Positions 45,513 to 57,182 of a stretch of 64,000 bases of DNA are shown piece by piece. The position numbers were made by a program, and so were the translations under genes. The notes beneath the pieces were generated by a model that worked only from the letters and a program-made list of their open reading frames with translations, did no database searches and had not been told where the DNA came from. This DNA is from Galaxea fascicularis (Eukaryota; Cnidaria; Anthozoa; Scleractinia; Euphylliidae): positions 16,081,828 to 16,145,827 of the forward strand of contig OX419343.1 in the NCBI GenBank assembly GCA_948470475.1, in the 5' to 3' direction. Position 1 is the first letter of the stretch. Each line of letters starts with the position of its first letter.

Positions 45513-45735
45513 AACCCGTACGAAACGAGCAGATCTGCAGCAGATCTGCAACAGATCTGTTTTGACAAAAACAGATCAACTGCAGACTAATTTATCGTCT
45601 GCAGAGTCTGTTTTCAGTCTGCTGCAGACGTTAAGCTTCAATACTCTTCACGATGTTAAGACTGCAGACGAAAAACAGACTAACAACAGATCTGCAGATG
45701 ATCTGCAACACGTTGAAGCCCAAAAACCGGATCGA
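45513..45735. repeat. Left subterminal repeat of the 3.7-kb element
   Basis: After the terminal inverted repeat come at least ten copies of CAGATCTG, CTGCAG or one-base variants, including AGCAGATCTGCAGCAGATCT near the edge and CAACAGATCTGCAGATGATC near 45686-45705. Spacing is irregular. Dense palindromic words at transposon ends are usual transposase binding sites. Confidence 0.8.
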
Positions 45736-47401
45736 TAGACCATTCATTGTATTGTGACTTGGGTATAAACCTTATTGGATCAGTCATTTCTGGTTTGTTT
45801 TGAGATAAATAAAATAGTTCAATTCTACAGATAAAAAGAAAGTCCAAAATTGAAAATGCGTAAATAAGAGTCATAAATGGTAAGCCACATTATACATACA
45901 ACAAGTTAGTAAATCAAATATTACGTCGATTGAACACTTACATTAAGTGATAAATACACTTTCGACCTTAATTTATCCTTATTACATAGGAATAGACACA
46001 CATACCTGACTCATTCTTTCAATAAAATTTAAGAGCAGTACTACAGGGGGCATTTGTGTTTAAGCCTCAGTTCCAAACGCTCAGGGAAAAACATTTCATT
46101 GATCGACATATCAGTGTTGATAGAACAACGATACGAAAGTTGAGTAATTACGTGAACGAATCATGAAAAGTGGAAAAAGATGGTTAAGCTTCTGTACTGT
46201 GATTATTTTTCTTACCTACAACAGCTTCAAAACATGAGGAGACGTTCTTCTTATCAGTTGTTGTGATTGATGTGACGGTCATGCCGCCGCTAAAATAAAA
46301 AACACTTCTGAAATTGACACGCCGGCGCTCCTCCGATCTGATCCCTCTTTAAAACCATCCTTCTGACTTAACACTCAGTGAGCACTGAGGAGTTTTTCCC
46401 TTCTTAAGTATCATTATCTTTGACTTTCAAAATTCTTCAATTTTCGTGCTGGGGTGATTTCAAGAAAACAAAACATAAAAGGAAGAAACATCTTAACTAT
46501 GCTCAACTTGATTAGTGGCATGATCCGCCTCAAAATAAGATCACTGAATAAAGCCTGCAATCATTCCATTTTGCTTTTAGTTTTTGTGGCTTTGAAAGTT
46601 TGAGTCGTTACTTTCTTATCCCTTTGGAAACATAGACAACATAGATAGTGAAATTGTCAGTGAAAACTTTGCGGTATTAATGCTAAAATTCACGTCACAT
46701 TTTTTCGTTACTTCGTTACTTCGTTACTAAATTAACCTTGCCTGTAGGGGCTGTTGGTCAAGGATTGAGAAGTCAAGAGGAGATCAATACTTGTATCGCA
46801 GGTCATTATAAACATTTCTCCATGCAATTACGGTCAGTTTGACCTTCGTTCATAGCTTCGTTCATATTTGAATGCTCTCCAATCATCCAACTGATCTGGG
46901 AACAACAACAAATACTTTATCTACCGAGGGTGAAATACATTATTACCGGTAACCCGGTAGTTTACATAATGGCCCTCGAGTTAACTTGACTAAAATCGTG
47001 ATGTCTACTACACCCCGGAAATGGCAGAGGTGAAATACATCAGGCTACTCATCAGGTTTCAAACCATCACGGTGACCTAAGTGGCATGTTTGTAAGTGAC
47101 AAGAAATGTCATGCCTCAATTGGGGGGTATAAACATGTAAGTATATTGCAGCCATGAAGAAAATGAAATAAATGTACAAATTATCTTTAAATTTATTTGC
47201 TGTTCTCGACAAAGAGAGAAAACCACACATGAAAGCTCATCGGCCGCTGCGAATATGACACATTCTCCTGGCTGATACCCAACACCTGTCACACTTGAAA
47301 CGTCCAATAAGAATAGGAGATGTTGCTTACACTGATATTCATTTCAGTGGAAGTGTCACATTCAAAGTTTGCACGCAAACAAGACAGTATGTAAGAAATT
47401 A

Positions 47402-47545
47402 CTTTTTGATATAAAAAGATGGCTTTTGCTATAGTTCTTTGGACGGAAGCGTATAGCGTCGCAACTGCTTCTTTTTGATATAAAAAGATGGCTTTTGCTA
47501 TAGTTCTTTGGATGGAAGAAGATTTATATAGCGTCGCAACTGCTT
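47402..47545. repeat. Direct duplication of about 70 bases
   Basis: CTTTTTGATATAAAAAGATG begins both copies (47402 and 47471), and both end in AGCGTCGCAACTGCTTC. The second has a 6-base insertion and one change. It is a recent tandem duplication inside the 3.7-kb element. Confidence 0.88.
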
Positions 47546-48729
47546 CGTAATTACATTATGTCTGAGAAATTTTCGAGGACTTAGAAGCCATGGTTGACTG
47601 GGAGGAGGGAAAGAAAGGAAGACCTTTAAAAAAAACTCCCCTACCCAGGGAAAATTATCAAGACTGGAGGTTGGTGGTTTTTCAACTGTTTTAAGACCTC
47701 TCTTAATGTAACATTCCAGTTTAACCAAACTCTGATGATCGTTCAAAAAACAGGGTAATTATCAGAGGTGAACAGCAAATCAAGAAACAATTTCATTCAC
47801 AGCATTGACGTCCTGATTTATTAACTAAGTTTGGAGTAACGGTTACGCGATTTACAGATTTTTACTGTTGGAGCAGATTTATGTGCACATTGCATATATG
47901 GAGCTATAGTTAATAGTACCATTTCAAGAACAGCTGAGGAGGCTTGGATCATTTAAATGAGTAGTTTTTGAAGTGAACAGGCAATCCAGCCATGCAATTT
48001 CTTAAGTAGAATCAATTAATTTAGGCGCGCAAAATAGAAATAATTACTATGCAGGCAACCTGCTCCACCTTGGGCTGTCGGACAGTCTTTGTCATAATTG
48101 AACTTGAAGTTTGGATTTGGATTTTCCGGTAGGTTTTTTTTTCTAAATCGTTCAAAGGGATAAAGAAATTGAGCATTCTACAGTATACTGCAAAACAAAC
48201 GAGTATTAGTTGAGCGAAGAGAATGAAACATTTTGTCCAATCACTAAAATATTTACAAAGAGTTTGTAAACTGTATGTCTTGAAAAACCTGGATTTACTC
48301 ACTGCAGTGACTTCGAAGCCGACCTTATCCAAAGGTCACACTACGGCATTTACATAACGCTGAGATTTGTGATTTCTCCCCTGGGTCGGTAATATCTATA
48401 ATACAAATTTGCAGAAGAGGATAGTGGCCGACAAATATTTAGATATATAGACAAATGAAATAACGAAATTTGCTACTATAATAAGACCCCAGAGCGGGTC
48501 AAGATTCAGTCAGTGATCCGTAAACTCTTGGCCCTGGTGTGCGGTCACTAGATTGTGCATTATTCATGTACTCTCTGAGTTACCTCTTTCGTTCCTTTAA
48601 ACTGCCTTCATGTCAAGCAGGTACCAAGCGCAGACGAGAAAGAAATGAATCTCACTCAGTATCCAGTTTACTCGATCTCGTTTCTGCAAGTAACCTGCCA
48701 AGCGCACCAAAAAAAAAAACTCGAAGCCT

Positions 48730-48764
48730 AGCCTGCGAGCAAGCTCCCTCGTTACTCGCAGGCT
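48730..48764. repeat. Hairpin, 10-base arms
   Basis: AGCCTGCGAG and CTCGCAGGCT pair perfectly around a 15-base loop. It lies in the right half of the 3.7-kb element and resembles the core of short cnidarian foldback repeats. Confidence 0.7.
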
Positions 48765-49014
48765 ACGCAAGCGTGAAGCCTAGATTTTTTGAAAGGAGTG
48801 GTTGCTACTCGAGGTTTTTTTTTATTCATTTGGAATGTGTTGAAAATGTCACGCTGAGAAAAATACTTTAAATTCCTGCTGGTGATATTCTTTGCTTATA
48901 TGTCAGCATTGTTTACTTCTGATGAATAACAGACCGACCTCCCCTGTCTATCTTTTAAATAAAAGTTGTTTGATTGGTGCATTTTGTGGGCTTTTCGTTT
49001 AACATGATAGGCTG

Positions 49015-49190
49015 ATTTCGTCTGCAGAGCATCTGCAAATTTGCAGACTTATTGCAGATCATCGCTGCAGACGCTCTGCAGACATTCTGCAGATAATCTG
49101 TAGATCATCTGTAGATTGTCTGCAGATCTGCTACAGATGTGCCAGCAGATCTGTAGCAGACTATAAACAGATCTGCTCGTTTCGTACGGG
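49015..49190. repeat. Right subterminal repeat of the 3.7-kb element
   Basis: More than ten TCTGCAGA-like and CAGATCTG-like words run from 49021 to 49180 (GTCTGCAGAG, GACGCTCTGCAGACATTCTG, GATCTGTAGCAGAC), ending in the inverted repeat at 49168-49190. Word content mirrors the left end, but the order does not, so beyond 23 bases the ends are similar only in composition. Confidence 0.8.
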
Positions 49191-49352
49191 AACCGTTTTG
49201 CTCATGTCCTTCATTCATGAGTTCATCATCGGTTTGCGATCCTTGTTGTCTTATCCTTTTTCTTCTTCTTGATCAGTTGTCTTGACCTTTTTCCGTATTT
49301 GCTGGGCCAGCCTGTGGCTCTTGTCCCTTTCCTTCATTTTCTTTTGGCATTA
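49191..49352 (-). pseudogene. Tx1-like LINE ORF1, N-terminal part cut off by the nested element
   Basis: On the minus strand, MPKENEGKGQEPQAGPANTE starts near 49352 and reads on, through one TGA at about 49273, to the boundary at 49191. Its frame matches that of the main part at 45512 if the nested element is left out with one copy of the AA duplication. The N-terminal segment is low-complexity and charged, as is usual for these ORF1 proteins. Confidence 0.65.
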
Positions 49353-49454
49353 TGTCTTTATGGTTAGTTGCCTTACAAAGCAAGCATGATTTACTCACGG
49401 GCAGACAGAGCGAGCAAAAACATGTCTGCCATCTTTCACTACCAGTCCTAGTCC

Positions 49455-50929
49455 CCATCTTCTTCAGCTTATGGCGAAACTGGATCTTGCTCTCTAATGC
49501 CCTCTCTTTAAAGCAAAACTTTCTCACAAGAGAATGCTTCCAAGATGTTTTTCTGTCGTGCCACTTTGTTGCCATTTTAATTTCTTACTTTCGTGACGAG
49601 CACCCTGACCTAGAATGCCCTTTAGATTTAACAGGAAGCCATCGCTGTGAAAGGTACTTCTCAGAAAATGGCAGTTTTGTGCAAAACTATCACAACTACA
49701 ACATTCTTGACATGCACACAAACCGCGGTCACATGAACAGGCTGCAAGAAATCAAAGTAACAAACTCAGACATCAAGTTTCCCTAGCGCAAACATAATAA
49801 TGACTTCATCTGGGACAAGCAGTTTCCTCAAGATCAAAGAAAATGAGTCTGTCATCATAAGGATTACCCATCTGAAGAAGAAGTTGAGTGTGCCTGAAAG
49901 GAGGGAGTAGAAATGGCAAGGCAGCTCGCTAGGAAGCTTGGAGTGCATCCTGATGACAATGAACCGGGCAATGAGACAAATGATGGTGATGGCCATGATG
50001 ATGACAACAAGAAGTGGTTTTACAAGCCCATGGATTATGTCGATTTCAAAGAATCATTAAGAGGAATGGAAACAGACGAAGAGCAAGAGACCTTAAGGAG
50101 AGAAGCACATGAGCATCGACTGGAAGACGACACAGAAATTGAAACCCAAAGTAACTCTGATAATCTTCATAATACAGTTGATGACAAGGAGGTTAAAGAT
50201 ATTCATCAGATAGTTCATCCTGTTCTCGACAGCTTTCACACAGACAAAGAGGCAGAAAAGAAAAGTGATACTTTGTTAGTACCTGATGTTGGCAGGCGTT
50301 ATAAACGTACAGTAACTGCAGAACTGAGAAATAACCCTGAACTGTCTACAGACCATCTTAGGAGGTTACAGGGTGCAGGTACATCAATGGAAAGTGAGAA
50401 TGAGAAGGCCGGTGACAGTGGTTCTACAGACAGCAATGATTCTGTTGGTTTGTTTGACAACTGTGTGTTTTACGACCCTTCTTGTACTGGTAAATTCATC
50501 TTGGGCCAAGTACAAAGGATGCACAAAAAAGGGACCAAAGGATTTATCGAGTACGTTCGCCCCGTTGACATTAGTAACAAACCAGTGAATGTCGAGGTTA
50601 TTGCATCTAAATACTGTTGCATTTCTGAAGACAGCCATCTTTATTACCACCAGGAAACTGTTGTGGCAATGCCATTAACATCGCTTATTTGCAAGGTTCA
50701 CCTTGAGATAAATCAAGAAGAAGAAAGAGATGACTTTTATGCGTTATCTCAGGATACGTGCATCATTACCGAATTTCTTCAAAGTGTGGAAACATAGCAC
50801 AGGGCATCCGTGACTGCTCGGCAAAGAAATGCTAGATCCTTAGCTGTTGACTTGGAAGATGATGGCAGAAGGGTGGATACAGTAATTGTACATCAAGTGG
50901 AAGACTTAGTCGAAGAGTATCATTCTTAA
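49455..50929 (+). pseudogene. Decayed intronless gene, part 2 (after the Tx1 LINE)
   Basis: The frame of part 1 resumes at 49455 and runs to TAA at 50927-50929, crossing stops at 49784-49786 (TAG), about 49844 and 49895 (TGA) and 50795-50797 (TAG). The first ~105 residues contain NFLTRECFQDVFLSCHFVAI and TGSHRCERYFSENGSF, which recall domains of cut-and-paste transposases, but I cannot name the family. The part from 49913 (294 codons) has an acidic, Glu-rich middle and a closing folded region (CTGKFILGQVQRMHKKGTKG, IASKYCCISEDSHLYYHQ). Four stops and a LINE insertion show that it is no longer under selection. Confidence 0.6.
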
Positions 50930-51649
50930 CGTTTTTAAATGAGAAAAGAATACAGTAACCAGACAATATTTTGAATGGCATACCTTAAATTAATAAGGAA
51001 AACTCAGCAAACAGGTCATCACAGTTAAGAGAAAAAATTGAGACAAATCATGTGTTTTACAATTCTTTAAAGAATTTAGATGGTTTGCTCTTTTCACAGT
51101 TTCCAAAGAGTTTTCGTTTAGAAGTGTACACATATGTGTAAATATTATATTTTAGCTAGTCACTACCAGCCTTTAGCCTTCAGCATGTCTAGCATTTGAT
51201 GACATAGTGAACATTAACTAGTTTTGTATTTTACCAAGTGCCAAAGAGACAATGCGGTATGAACATGAAGAAGAACTTGAGATTTATGACAATGCTTTTA
51301 AAAACTACTTTTAGATAAAAGCATTCGATGATTATGTCTTTATATCATTAAAACTTATTGCATGTCGTATTTGTGTGTTTTTAAGCAGTCTCTTTTAGGG
51401 GTCAAAATTTGCTTAAGCCATGCCCAGATTGGTCTCCTTTAGGGGTCACAAAAAGCTTGAGGCACGCCCAGATGGTCTCCTTTAGGAGTTAATTTCAAAA
51501 TTTTCGATGAGCATCCCTGTCTGTTTCATATGGGAGCCCCCCCCCGGGTCTGGCCCACTAGTCGGGAATTACCAATGACACACAATCAGAGACCTGAGAA
51601 TGTCATGCATCACGTACTCCACCTTTCGTGGCTTACTATAAGTTCATCG
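50930..51649. other. Unassigned DNA with a short tandem repeat
   Basis: No gene seen. A tandem repeat is listed separately at 51387-51500. A run of nine C occurs at 51538-51546. Confidence 0.5.
51387..51500. repeat. ~44-base tandem repeat, 2.5 copies
   Basis: Units start with GTCTC(T/C)TTTAGGGGTCA and end with (C/A)GCCCAGAT(T)G at about 51388, 51433 and 51475; the last is partial. Copies differ at several positions, so the array is not recent. Confidence 0.7.
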
Positions 51650-54390
51650 TTACATTGAAGTTTTTGTTTCTCTGCTATGTTGAAAGTGTAAGATTCTTCT
51701 GATAGAACGTATGAGGCGTTCCCAGACGCCACCCTGGTGGCTTGCGGCCGGGGGCTTCAATTTCCAGTCAATACCTCTTCGAGACAATGAAGCCTGGATT
51801 TTCTCTTGATCCCATACCTTCAAAGCCTTAACGACGTCTAACTCAGCTCCTCTAAAATTAGTGCCGTTGTCACTGTAGATAACAGTAGGGGGGCCTCGTC
51901 TGCCAACAAAGCGCAAAACTGCACTGATGCACCACCCGATATCTTAAGCAAGTAAAAATGCATCCATACCGCTTGTTCAGGGTCGGATTTCTCTTCAACC
52001 TCGTGTCGGGTCCCATCTTCATGTAGAGCGGTCCAAAATAATCCAATCTTACTGCTGCAAAGGGGTAGATGACTCTGTTACTGTCTGAAGACACACATAC
52101 TACTGGTAACAGTGCAGTTATCTGGTCTCCTAATTTGGCATTCTGTCGTCTGCACACATGACACTTACTGAGAATGCGCTTGACTGTGGAAACTCCTTTA
52201 ATAACCCAAAGCCGTTGTCGCATCTCAGCCAGTACTTGGTAACTTCCTGCATGTCCTTCCAAATAATGATAATGCCGAATTATTAACTCCGACACGGGAT
52301 GTTTCCCTGGCAGAATCATCGGGTGTTTGGCATCATATGGCAAATCTGAGTGCTTTAGTCGTCCTCCCACACGAAAAATTCCTTCGTCGTTGAACGGTTT
52401 CAACCGAGCAAATCTGCCTTTCAATAGCGACTCGTCAATGGGGAACGACTGCCTCTGCACAACCTTTACAATCAGCTTATCTGCTTTGTCTAAATCTAGG
52501 ACTGACAGGAACACGGGACTACACTTTAATCTCCTCTCTGCGGTACCACTTGATTCATTTTGTGACCAAGGACAAGCCCATGCCTGGAAGGCTTTGATTA
52601 GCCAAGCAACCACTCTTCTTAGTCAATTCCAAGTTGAATACCTCAGAAATAGAGTGTTCCAGAAATCCGTTTGTACCGTGGCTGCTCCAACTGTCGTTTT
52701 CTCCTTCTTTACTCCTTCGTCACTTTCTAGGAGATCCTTGAATACTTCTACTGGCTGTGGAAGCCACTCTTCAACACTCTGCCAGAGGAATTCAGGTCCA
52801 TGTTGCCATCTCTCGAGCTTCTTAGTCTCCGAAGGCATGATTCCTCGAGAAGCATAATCTGCTGGGTTAATCTCCGACTGAACATAGCGCCACTGCTTCG
52901 GTTTTTATTCTTGCCATATTGTGGCAACGTGATTTGCCACAAAAGTCACGAATCTCCGCACCTCATTTGCAATGTATCTTAAAACTATCATGGAATCGGT
53001 CCAGTACGTTACAGCGTCAATCTTCAATCTTCCCTTCAACTCTTTCATTACTACTTTGTTAATCTTGGTCGCTAAGGTAGCTGCAGCCAATTCTAGCTTT
53101 GGCACAGTCACTGCACTCTTCATGGGTCTCACACGCGATTTCCCCATGAGAAAACTACAATGTATCTGTCCCTTATCATTTACAAGGCGCAAGTAGGAGG
53201 CTGTCCCGTAACCACGCTCCTGGGACGCGTCAGCAAAATGATGCAGTTCTACTCGTTGAACTGTGCCGAAATCCTTTGGCTTATAACAGCGTGGAATGCT
53301 AAAACCTTGCAAACTAGCGAGGCCATCCTTCCACTTTCTCCAACGATTACACAACTCATGTGGGAGTTTCTCGATCCAGTCAAGCTTGAGGCTACACAGT
53401 TCTTGGTTGATTTCTCTGCCAGGTAGGAGCAGTGGGCTGGCGAATCCCAGTGTGTCATACACGGTAGCAACTGTTCATTCAATGATGTTCCACCACTCTT
53501 AGAAGCACAATGGAAAACCACTCTCGGTTCCTCTGGTTTCCTAGGGTGCCAAACCATGTGATGTGGAAGATACCACATAGGTTTAAGGTTAACAAGTTCA
53601 TCATTAGGCACCTGTTGTGACGCTCCTTCAGCATGGTACTTTTCCATAACAGCGCTGTACTTGCCATGGAAAACTTGATCGTTCTGCATCTTGCCTTTCA
53701 ACCACTTTAATCTTCTTTCTGCTGTCGGCAGGCTGTCTGGCAGGTCTGGGTGGTCTTGATGGAATGGAAGTTTAAGCTGATAGTGTCTGTCTAACATGAT
53801 CACTGAACGGTCCATGATTTCTCGGGCTTTACGGTCCTCTACTGATACGCCCTCTTCGACATCAGCCTTAGTTTCGCTAAACTCTTCGTCATACATGCGT
53901 TCCAGCTGGGCATTCAGTCTTTCTTGCTCTGTAGGGGTGAAATTCACATGGACACCACTTTCAGAAACTTCTCCAACGGGGCCATGGACGGTCCATCCGA
54001 GAGGTGTTCTTACGGCTATGGGTTCACCATGCTTTCCTTCTCTCATGTCTAACTGCTTATCGATAATGTGTGGATGGTCGCCACCAATCAGGATTGTTAC
54101 CCTCCCGTCCCCAGTATCAGGCAGACTGACATCTCAAAGGTGGGACCACTTTTTCAAATCCTCTTTGGTGGCAACGTCTCGTTGGGTAACAGGAAGATTG
54201 CTAATGATGGCCGTACTTGCATAATTCCGCCATCCTCATTGCTTTGAAACGTGTTGACCTGAGGCGATTTCCCAACTGACGTGGAATCCGTAATCTCTTT
54301 CATGTGCTCTGATCTCGCTTGATCGGGTTTCTTTGAAGAAGAAATCTTGTGTTTCTTGTGTTTTTTAACGGTCATCCTGGGTGCTTCTAA
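51650..54390 (-). pseudogene. BEL/Pao fragment: protease region to integrase, RT core deleted
   Basis: On the minus strand the reading begins near 54390 in the protease-to-RT connector. It then shows GEPIAVRTPLGWTVHGPVGE and the RT start (MWYLPHHMVWHPRKPEEPRV, then GGTSLNEQLLPC). At about 53465 it jumps straight to VYDTLGFASPLLLPGREINQ, which lies after the palm, so some hundreds of bases with the YVDD box are missing. RNase H follows (VELHHFADASQERGYGTASY, YWTDSMIVLRYIANE). Integrase has the zinc region (HYHYLEGHAGSYQVLAEMRQ, CHVCRR), a damaged first-Asp region (RLDYFGPLYMK), SDNGTNFRGAE and GGVWERLIR, then ends at 51650. No LTR is seen at either side. Stops and shifts occur at about 54135, 52905, 52623 and 51900. 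It is a long-dead relative of the intact element 1 kb away. Confidence 0.88.
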
Positions 54391-54797
54391 ACAGAAGTGG
54401 ACTTGCAATAACTTCGAATGATGTAGAATTCAGATTCAATAACTTCAATGCGTTCTTTATTCATCGTTAATCGGCAAAATTGACAGCAAAACGACAAACG
54501 GCATACTGAATGGCGAAGTGAACAGCGAAGTGAACGACGAAGTCAACGATTCACTGAAAGAAATACAGCCAAAAAGTGTAAATTTAGCAATAGTAAACTA
54601 GGCACTTATAATCGAAATATAACGATAATACTCACAAGTTATTGTACATATTTCTCCAAAGGCAAAACTCTGAAACTGTTTTCTAACGGCATCAATCACA
54701 TGGCAAAAAACGATGGCGTGAGAATCCGCACCGATTAAACTAACCAGCGGACTAACCGCCTTAATGTAATGGTCACGAATTGGACCTTACACAGACC
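54391..54797. other. Unassigned DNA
   Basis: No gene seen. GAAGTGAACRRCGAAGT-type words repeat at 54514-54545. It may be part of an untranslated or LTR region of the older BEL/Pao copy, but no matching second copy exists in the window. Confidence 0.4.
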
Positions 54798-55407
54798 GTT
54801 GCAAAAAGTTTGCAGACATTCCAAACGATAGCATTGTATCTAGAGTTGTAACTGCACTGAAGTTTGAGGTAAAGGCCAAATGTTTGGCAAGAATGGTAAA
54901 GAAGTGGTACAACAAAACACAGGGTTAGGGTCAGGATCTCCAGTATAGATTTACTGGAAAAGATTCCAGGCTACTTTGCCACAATTTTATGAGACTGATT
55001 AAATGGCTGAGAGTGAAAATGATTCTCACCAAGAAAGGAAAACACTTCTGATTTTGCATACCTTAGACTGAGACTAAGGGATTGTGTCTCACTCTTCAGC
55101 AGGTTTGATATTACTGTTGAACAGCTTACAGAACTGAGCATTAGTGCTCGTGACTATTATCAGGTGAATGCATTGTTTCTCCCTACCTCTGTAAATCCTA
55201 CTGTGTGGACAATTGGACACATTGTTCCTGCCCATACTAAAGAGCTACATGAGAAATATGGGCAAGGGCTCGGTATTGTAACAATGGAAGGGAGGGAAGC
55301 AAAACACATTGCTTTGAAAAACTAAGCGAAAAACACTTTATAAAAGGCGCTTGTATGAGATTTTCAAACATGAGTTTGTAATGTTAGTGTGGATTCCTGA
55401 ACAAGGG
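54798..55407 (+). pseudogene. Decayed gene used as BEL/Pao insertion site, 5' part
   Basis: Coding-like stretches in changing frames: FADIPNDSIVSRVVTALKFE at 54798, then RFDITVEQLTELSISARDYY, VNPTVWTIGHIVPAHTKEL and GLGIVTMEGREAKHIALKN at about 55098-55325, then a stop and YEIFKHEFVMLVWIPEQG up to the insertion. It has at least three stops or shifts. I do not recognise the family; the GREAKH-type motif is one that recurs in repetitive cnidarian ORFs. It is cut by the LTR element at 55408. Confidence 0.5.
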
Positions 55408-55957
55408 TGTAAGCGCTTCCGTTAGAATCGAATTTAAGTCGCGAAATATTTTGTGGTTTGATTTACGTTACCGCCGTGATTACCGCATTATAGATAGGCA
55501 TAGTTCATAACTCGCGTTTCAGTTCCACCTAAGACCCCTTGAGATCAAGATCTATTGGTACACTAGAAGACAAGTTAGAGCGAAATTCTCTTAAGAAATC
55601 AAGACCCGCGAATGTTGGTAAGCAACAATTTACTCTGTTTAAGGTTACAATGTTATCTAAGTTTGTTATTCTAAAGTTATAGATTTCGCTAGATTTTTGA
55701 GCGCCTTTGAGTTCTTTTCTATATCACGTGCGCTTAGTTCAGTGATCATTTTTGTTATGAAGGAAACGAATATTTAGGTGATTTTCTTAATGTAATATTT
55801 CAGTTGACCGCTTCGATTAGTGCCCTGAGGCCACAAGAATAGGGATACGAAGGAACAATTAAAGGAACCGTAAACCTATATTGGCTTGGTCTTTTCGACT
55901 GCGCGTGTAACAACTCGGGAGCGAGACTTTCATTTCTAACTTAGTGAAACCATTACA
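55408..55957 (+). repeat. BEL/Pao 5' LTR
   Basis: 550 bases starting TGTAAGCGCTTCC and ending AACCATTACA, so it begins TG and ends CA as usual. It should hold the promoter; I see no convincing TATA box. The bases after it (GTCAACAACGAGG) are where a tRNA primer would pair, but I cannot name the tRNA. Confidence 0.95.
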
Positions 55958-56024
55958 GTCAACAACGAGGGTTTAACGAACTCTAAGAACTCAACTGAAA
56001 AGGATTATGAACTGAAATTAGACA

Positions 56025-57182
56025 ATGGATTCCAATAAACCAGAAAACACCGAAGAAGTTAGCGCTTTTGAAGGAGCACGTGGCGGCGTTGAAAAAAATA
56101 GCCACGTTACTTACGAAGAATTCGAAGAATGTCATAAACGTCAGAGTAGAAACCGCACTGAAAAGGGTCTAGAATTCGACCTGGAAATCGGTACAAAGAA
56201 ACGACAAACATCGATGAAGGATCTCCGATTGTGTATAGACGCTATCTACGAATCTCTAAGAGAACCAGCGGACCTCGTAAAACTAAACGTTTGCAAAGAC
56301 GGTTTAGAGGCTGACTTAAACACCTTTCAGGCCGCACATGAAAACGTGACTGATCTTTTGATCAGGTTAGAACTTCCGGAAAGGGAACAAGAAATACATT
56401 ACGAATTCCACGACATGAAAAATGCAGCATTAGAATGTTTGGCGGAAATCAAAGTAAAAATAAAGGACCAAGAAATAGACAGAGATGAGCTCCTTTCGCA
56501 AAAATCATTACGCTCCAGAAAATGAGCGTCATCCATTCGATCGTCGTCAACGACCTCCTCAAAGCGAGCGGCAATTGAAACCGCGAAACTTAAGGCGAAA
56601 TTAGACACATTGAGAAGGCGACAGGAAATTGATAGGCGGCGAGACGAATTAAAACTTCAAGAAAAGGAGCTCGAGCATTTGGATGAGCGGGAGGAATTGC
56701 ATGGAGAACTTTCTGCGGCCGAAGCAATTCAAAAAATTCTGCAAGAATCTGAATTAAATGACACCATTGCTTTGCAAGAAGCCACAGAAATTTCAATGAA
56801 ACAAACTGATAAACAAAGAATTTCCGACCCTAAGTCAGTTGGCCAGCCACAAGCGGATAAAATCGCCCGCAAGGAAATTAAAGGAAAGGATAACGAAGTT
56901 GACGAACCCACTGTCGTCGGCATGCCAAAGCAATCGCCAGATGCGCGCGAAAATATCGCAAATACCAGCGCAGGAATATCGCCTCACTTTCCCTCACGAC
57001 TTGACGTCAACACGCCCTTTATTCATCGAGATATCAACCAATCAGCGAGGAGTACCGAATCACCTGGGCATCACTACAACCCCCAAATTTGGCGCATTCA
57101 GGAAGAGAACGCAGAAATTCAGAAAACCCAAGTTGAATTATTGCGAAGAATGACTGTTCCGGTTCCTAAGCCTCCAGTTTGA
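56025..57182 (+). pseudogene. BEL/Pao gag, N-terminal part, one TGA
   Basis: One frame from ATG 56025 to 57182, interrupted by a TGA at 56523-56525 and resuming directly after it. It is strongly helical and charged: EFEECHKRQSRNRTEKGLEF, then a long coiled coil (RRRQEIDRRRDELKLQEKEL) at about residues 196-215, then a Ser/Pro-rich linker. In BEL/Pao elements this precedes the DUF1759-type gag domain. A one-base loss near 57177-57180 moves the frame, and the next part continues in frame 1. The TGA is a likely CGA-to-TGA change at a CpG. Confidence 0.8.

Larger units (their letters stand above)
45736..49014. other. Interior of the 3.7-kb element, no gene supported
   Basis: ORFs are all below 111 codons and show no domain. 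The longest, 48539-48871, runs through a poly-A tract and the hairpin at 48730. The interior may be captured host sequence. Confidence 0.5.
45513..49190. mobile_element. 3.7-kb non-autonomous DNA element with word-rich ends
   Basis: The first and last 23 bases are perfect inverted repeats starting CCCGTACGAAACGAGC. AA on either side (45511-45514 context and 49191-49192) suggests a 2-base target duplication. The outer ~220 bases on the left and ~175 on the right are crowded with CAGATCTG and CTGCAG/TCTGCAGA words, both palindromic. No transposase ORF is recognisable inside. I cannot assign a superfamily: a two-base AA duplication with these ends fits none that I know well. Confidence 0.82.
40481..49454 (-). 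mobile_element. Tx1/L1-like LINE with a nested DNA element
   Basis: A 16-base target duplication (CCATCTTCTTCAGCTT at 40465-40480 and 49455-49470) brackets the insert. A T-run at 40479-40488 is the poly-A tail of the minus-strand element. ORF1 lies at 49352-49191 plus 45512-44761, ORF2 at 44477-41092. Without the nested element (45513-49190) it is about 5.3 kb, the usual full length for Tx1-type LINEs. The host frame is continuous across the target site once the insert is left out. Confidence 0.9.

Noticed and set aside
48539..48871. 110-codon plus-strand ORF in the 3.7-kb element
   Set aside because: It crosses a poly-A tract and a foldback hairpin and carries no domain, so I did not call it a transposase or cargo gene.
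40465..49470. Whole 9-kb insert as one large novel transposon
   Set aside because: The 16-base duplication and T-run belong to the LINE, and the CCCGTACG inverted repeats at 45513 and 49190 mark a separate, later element.
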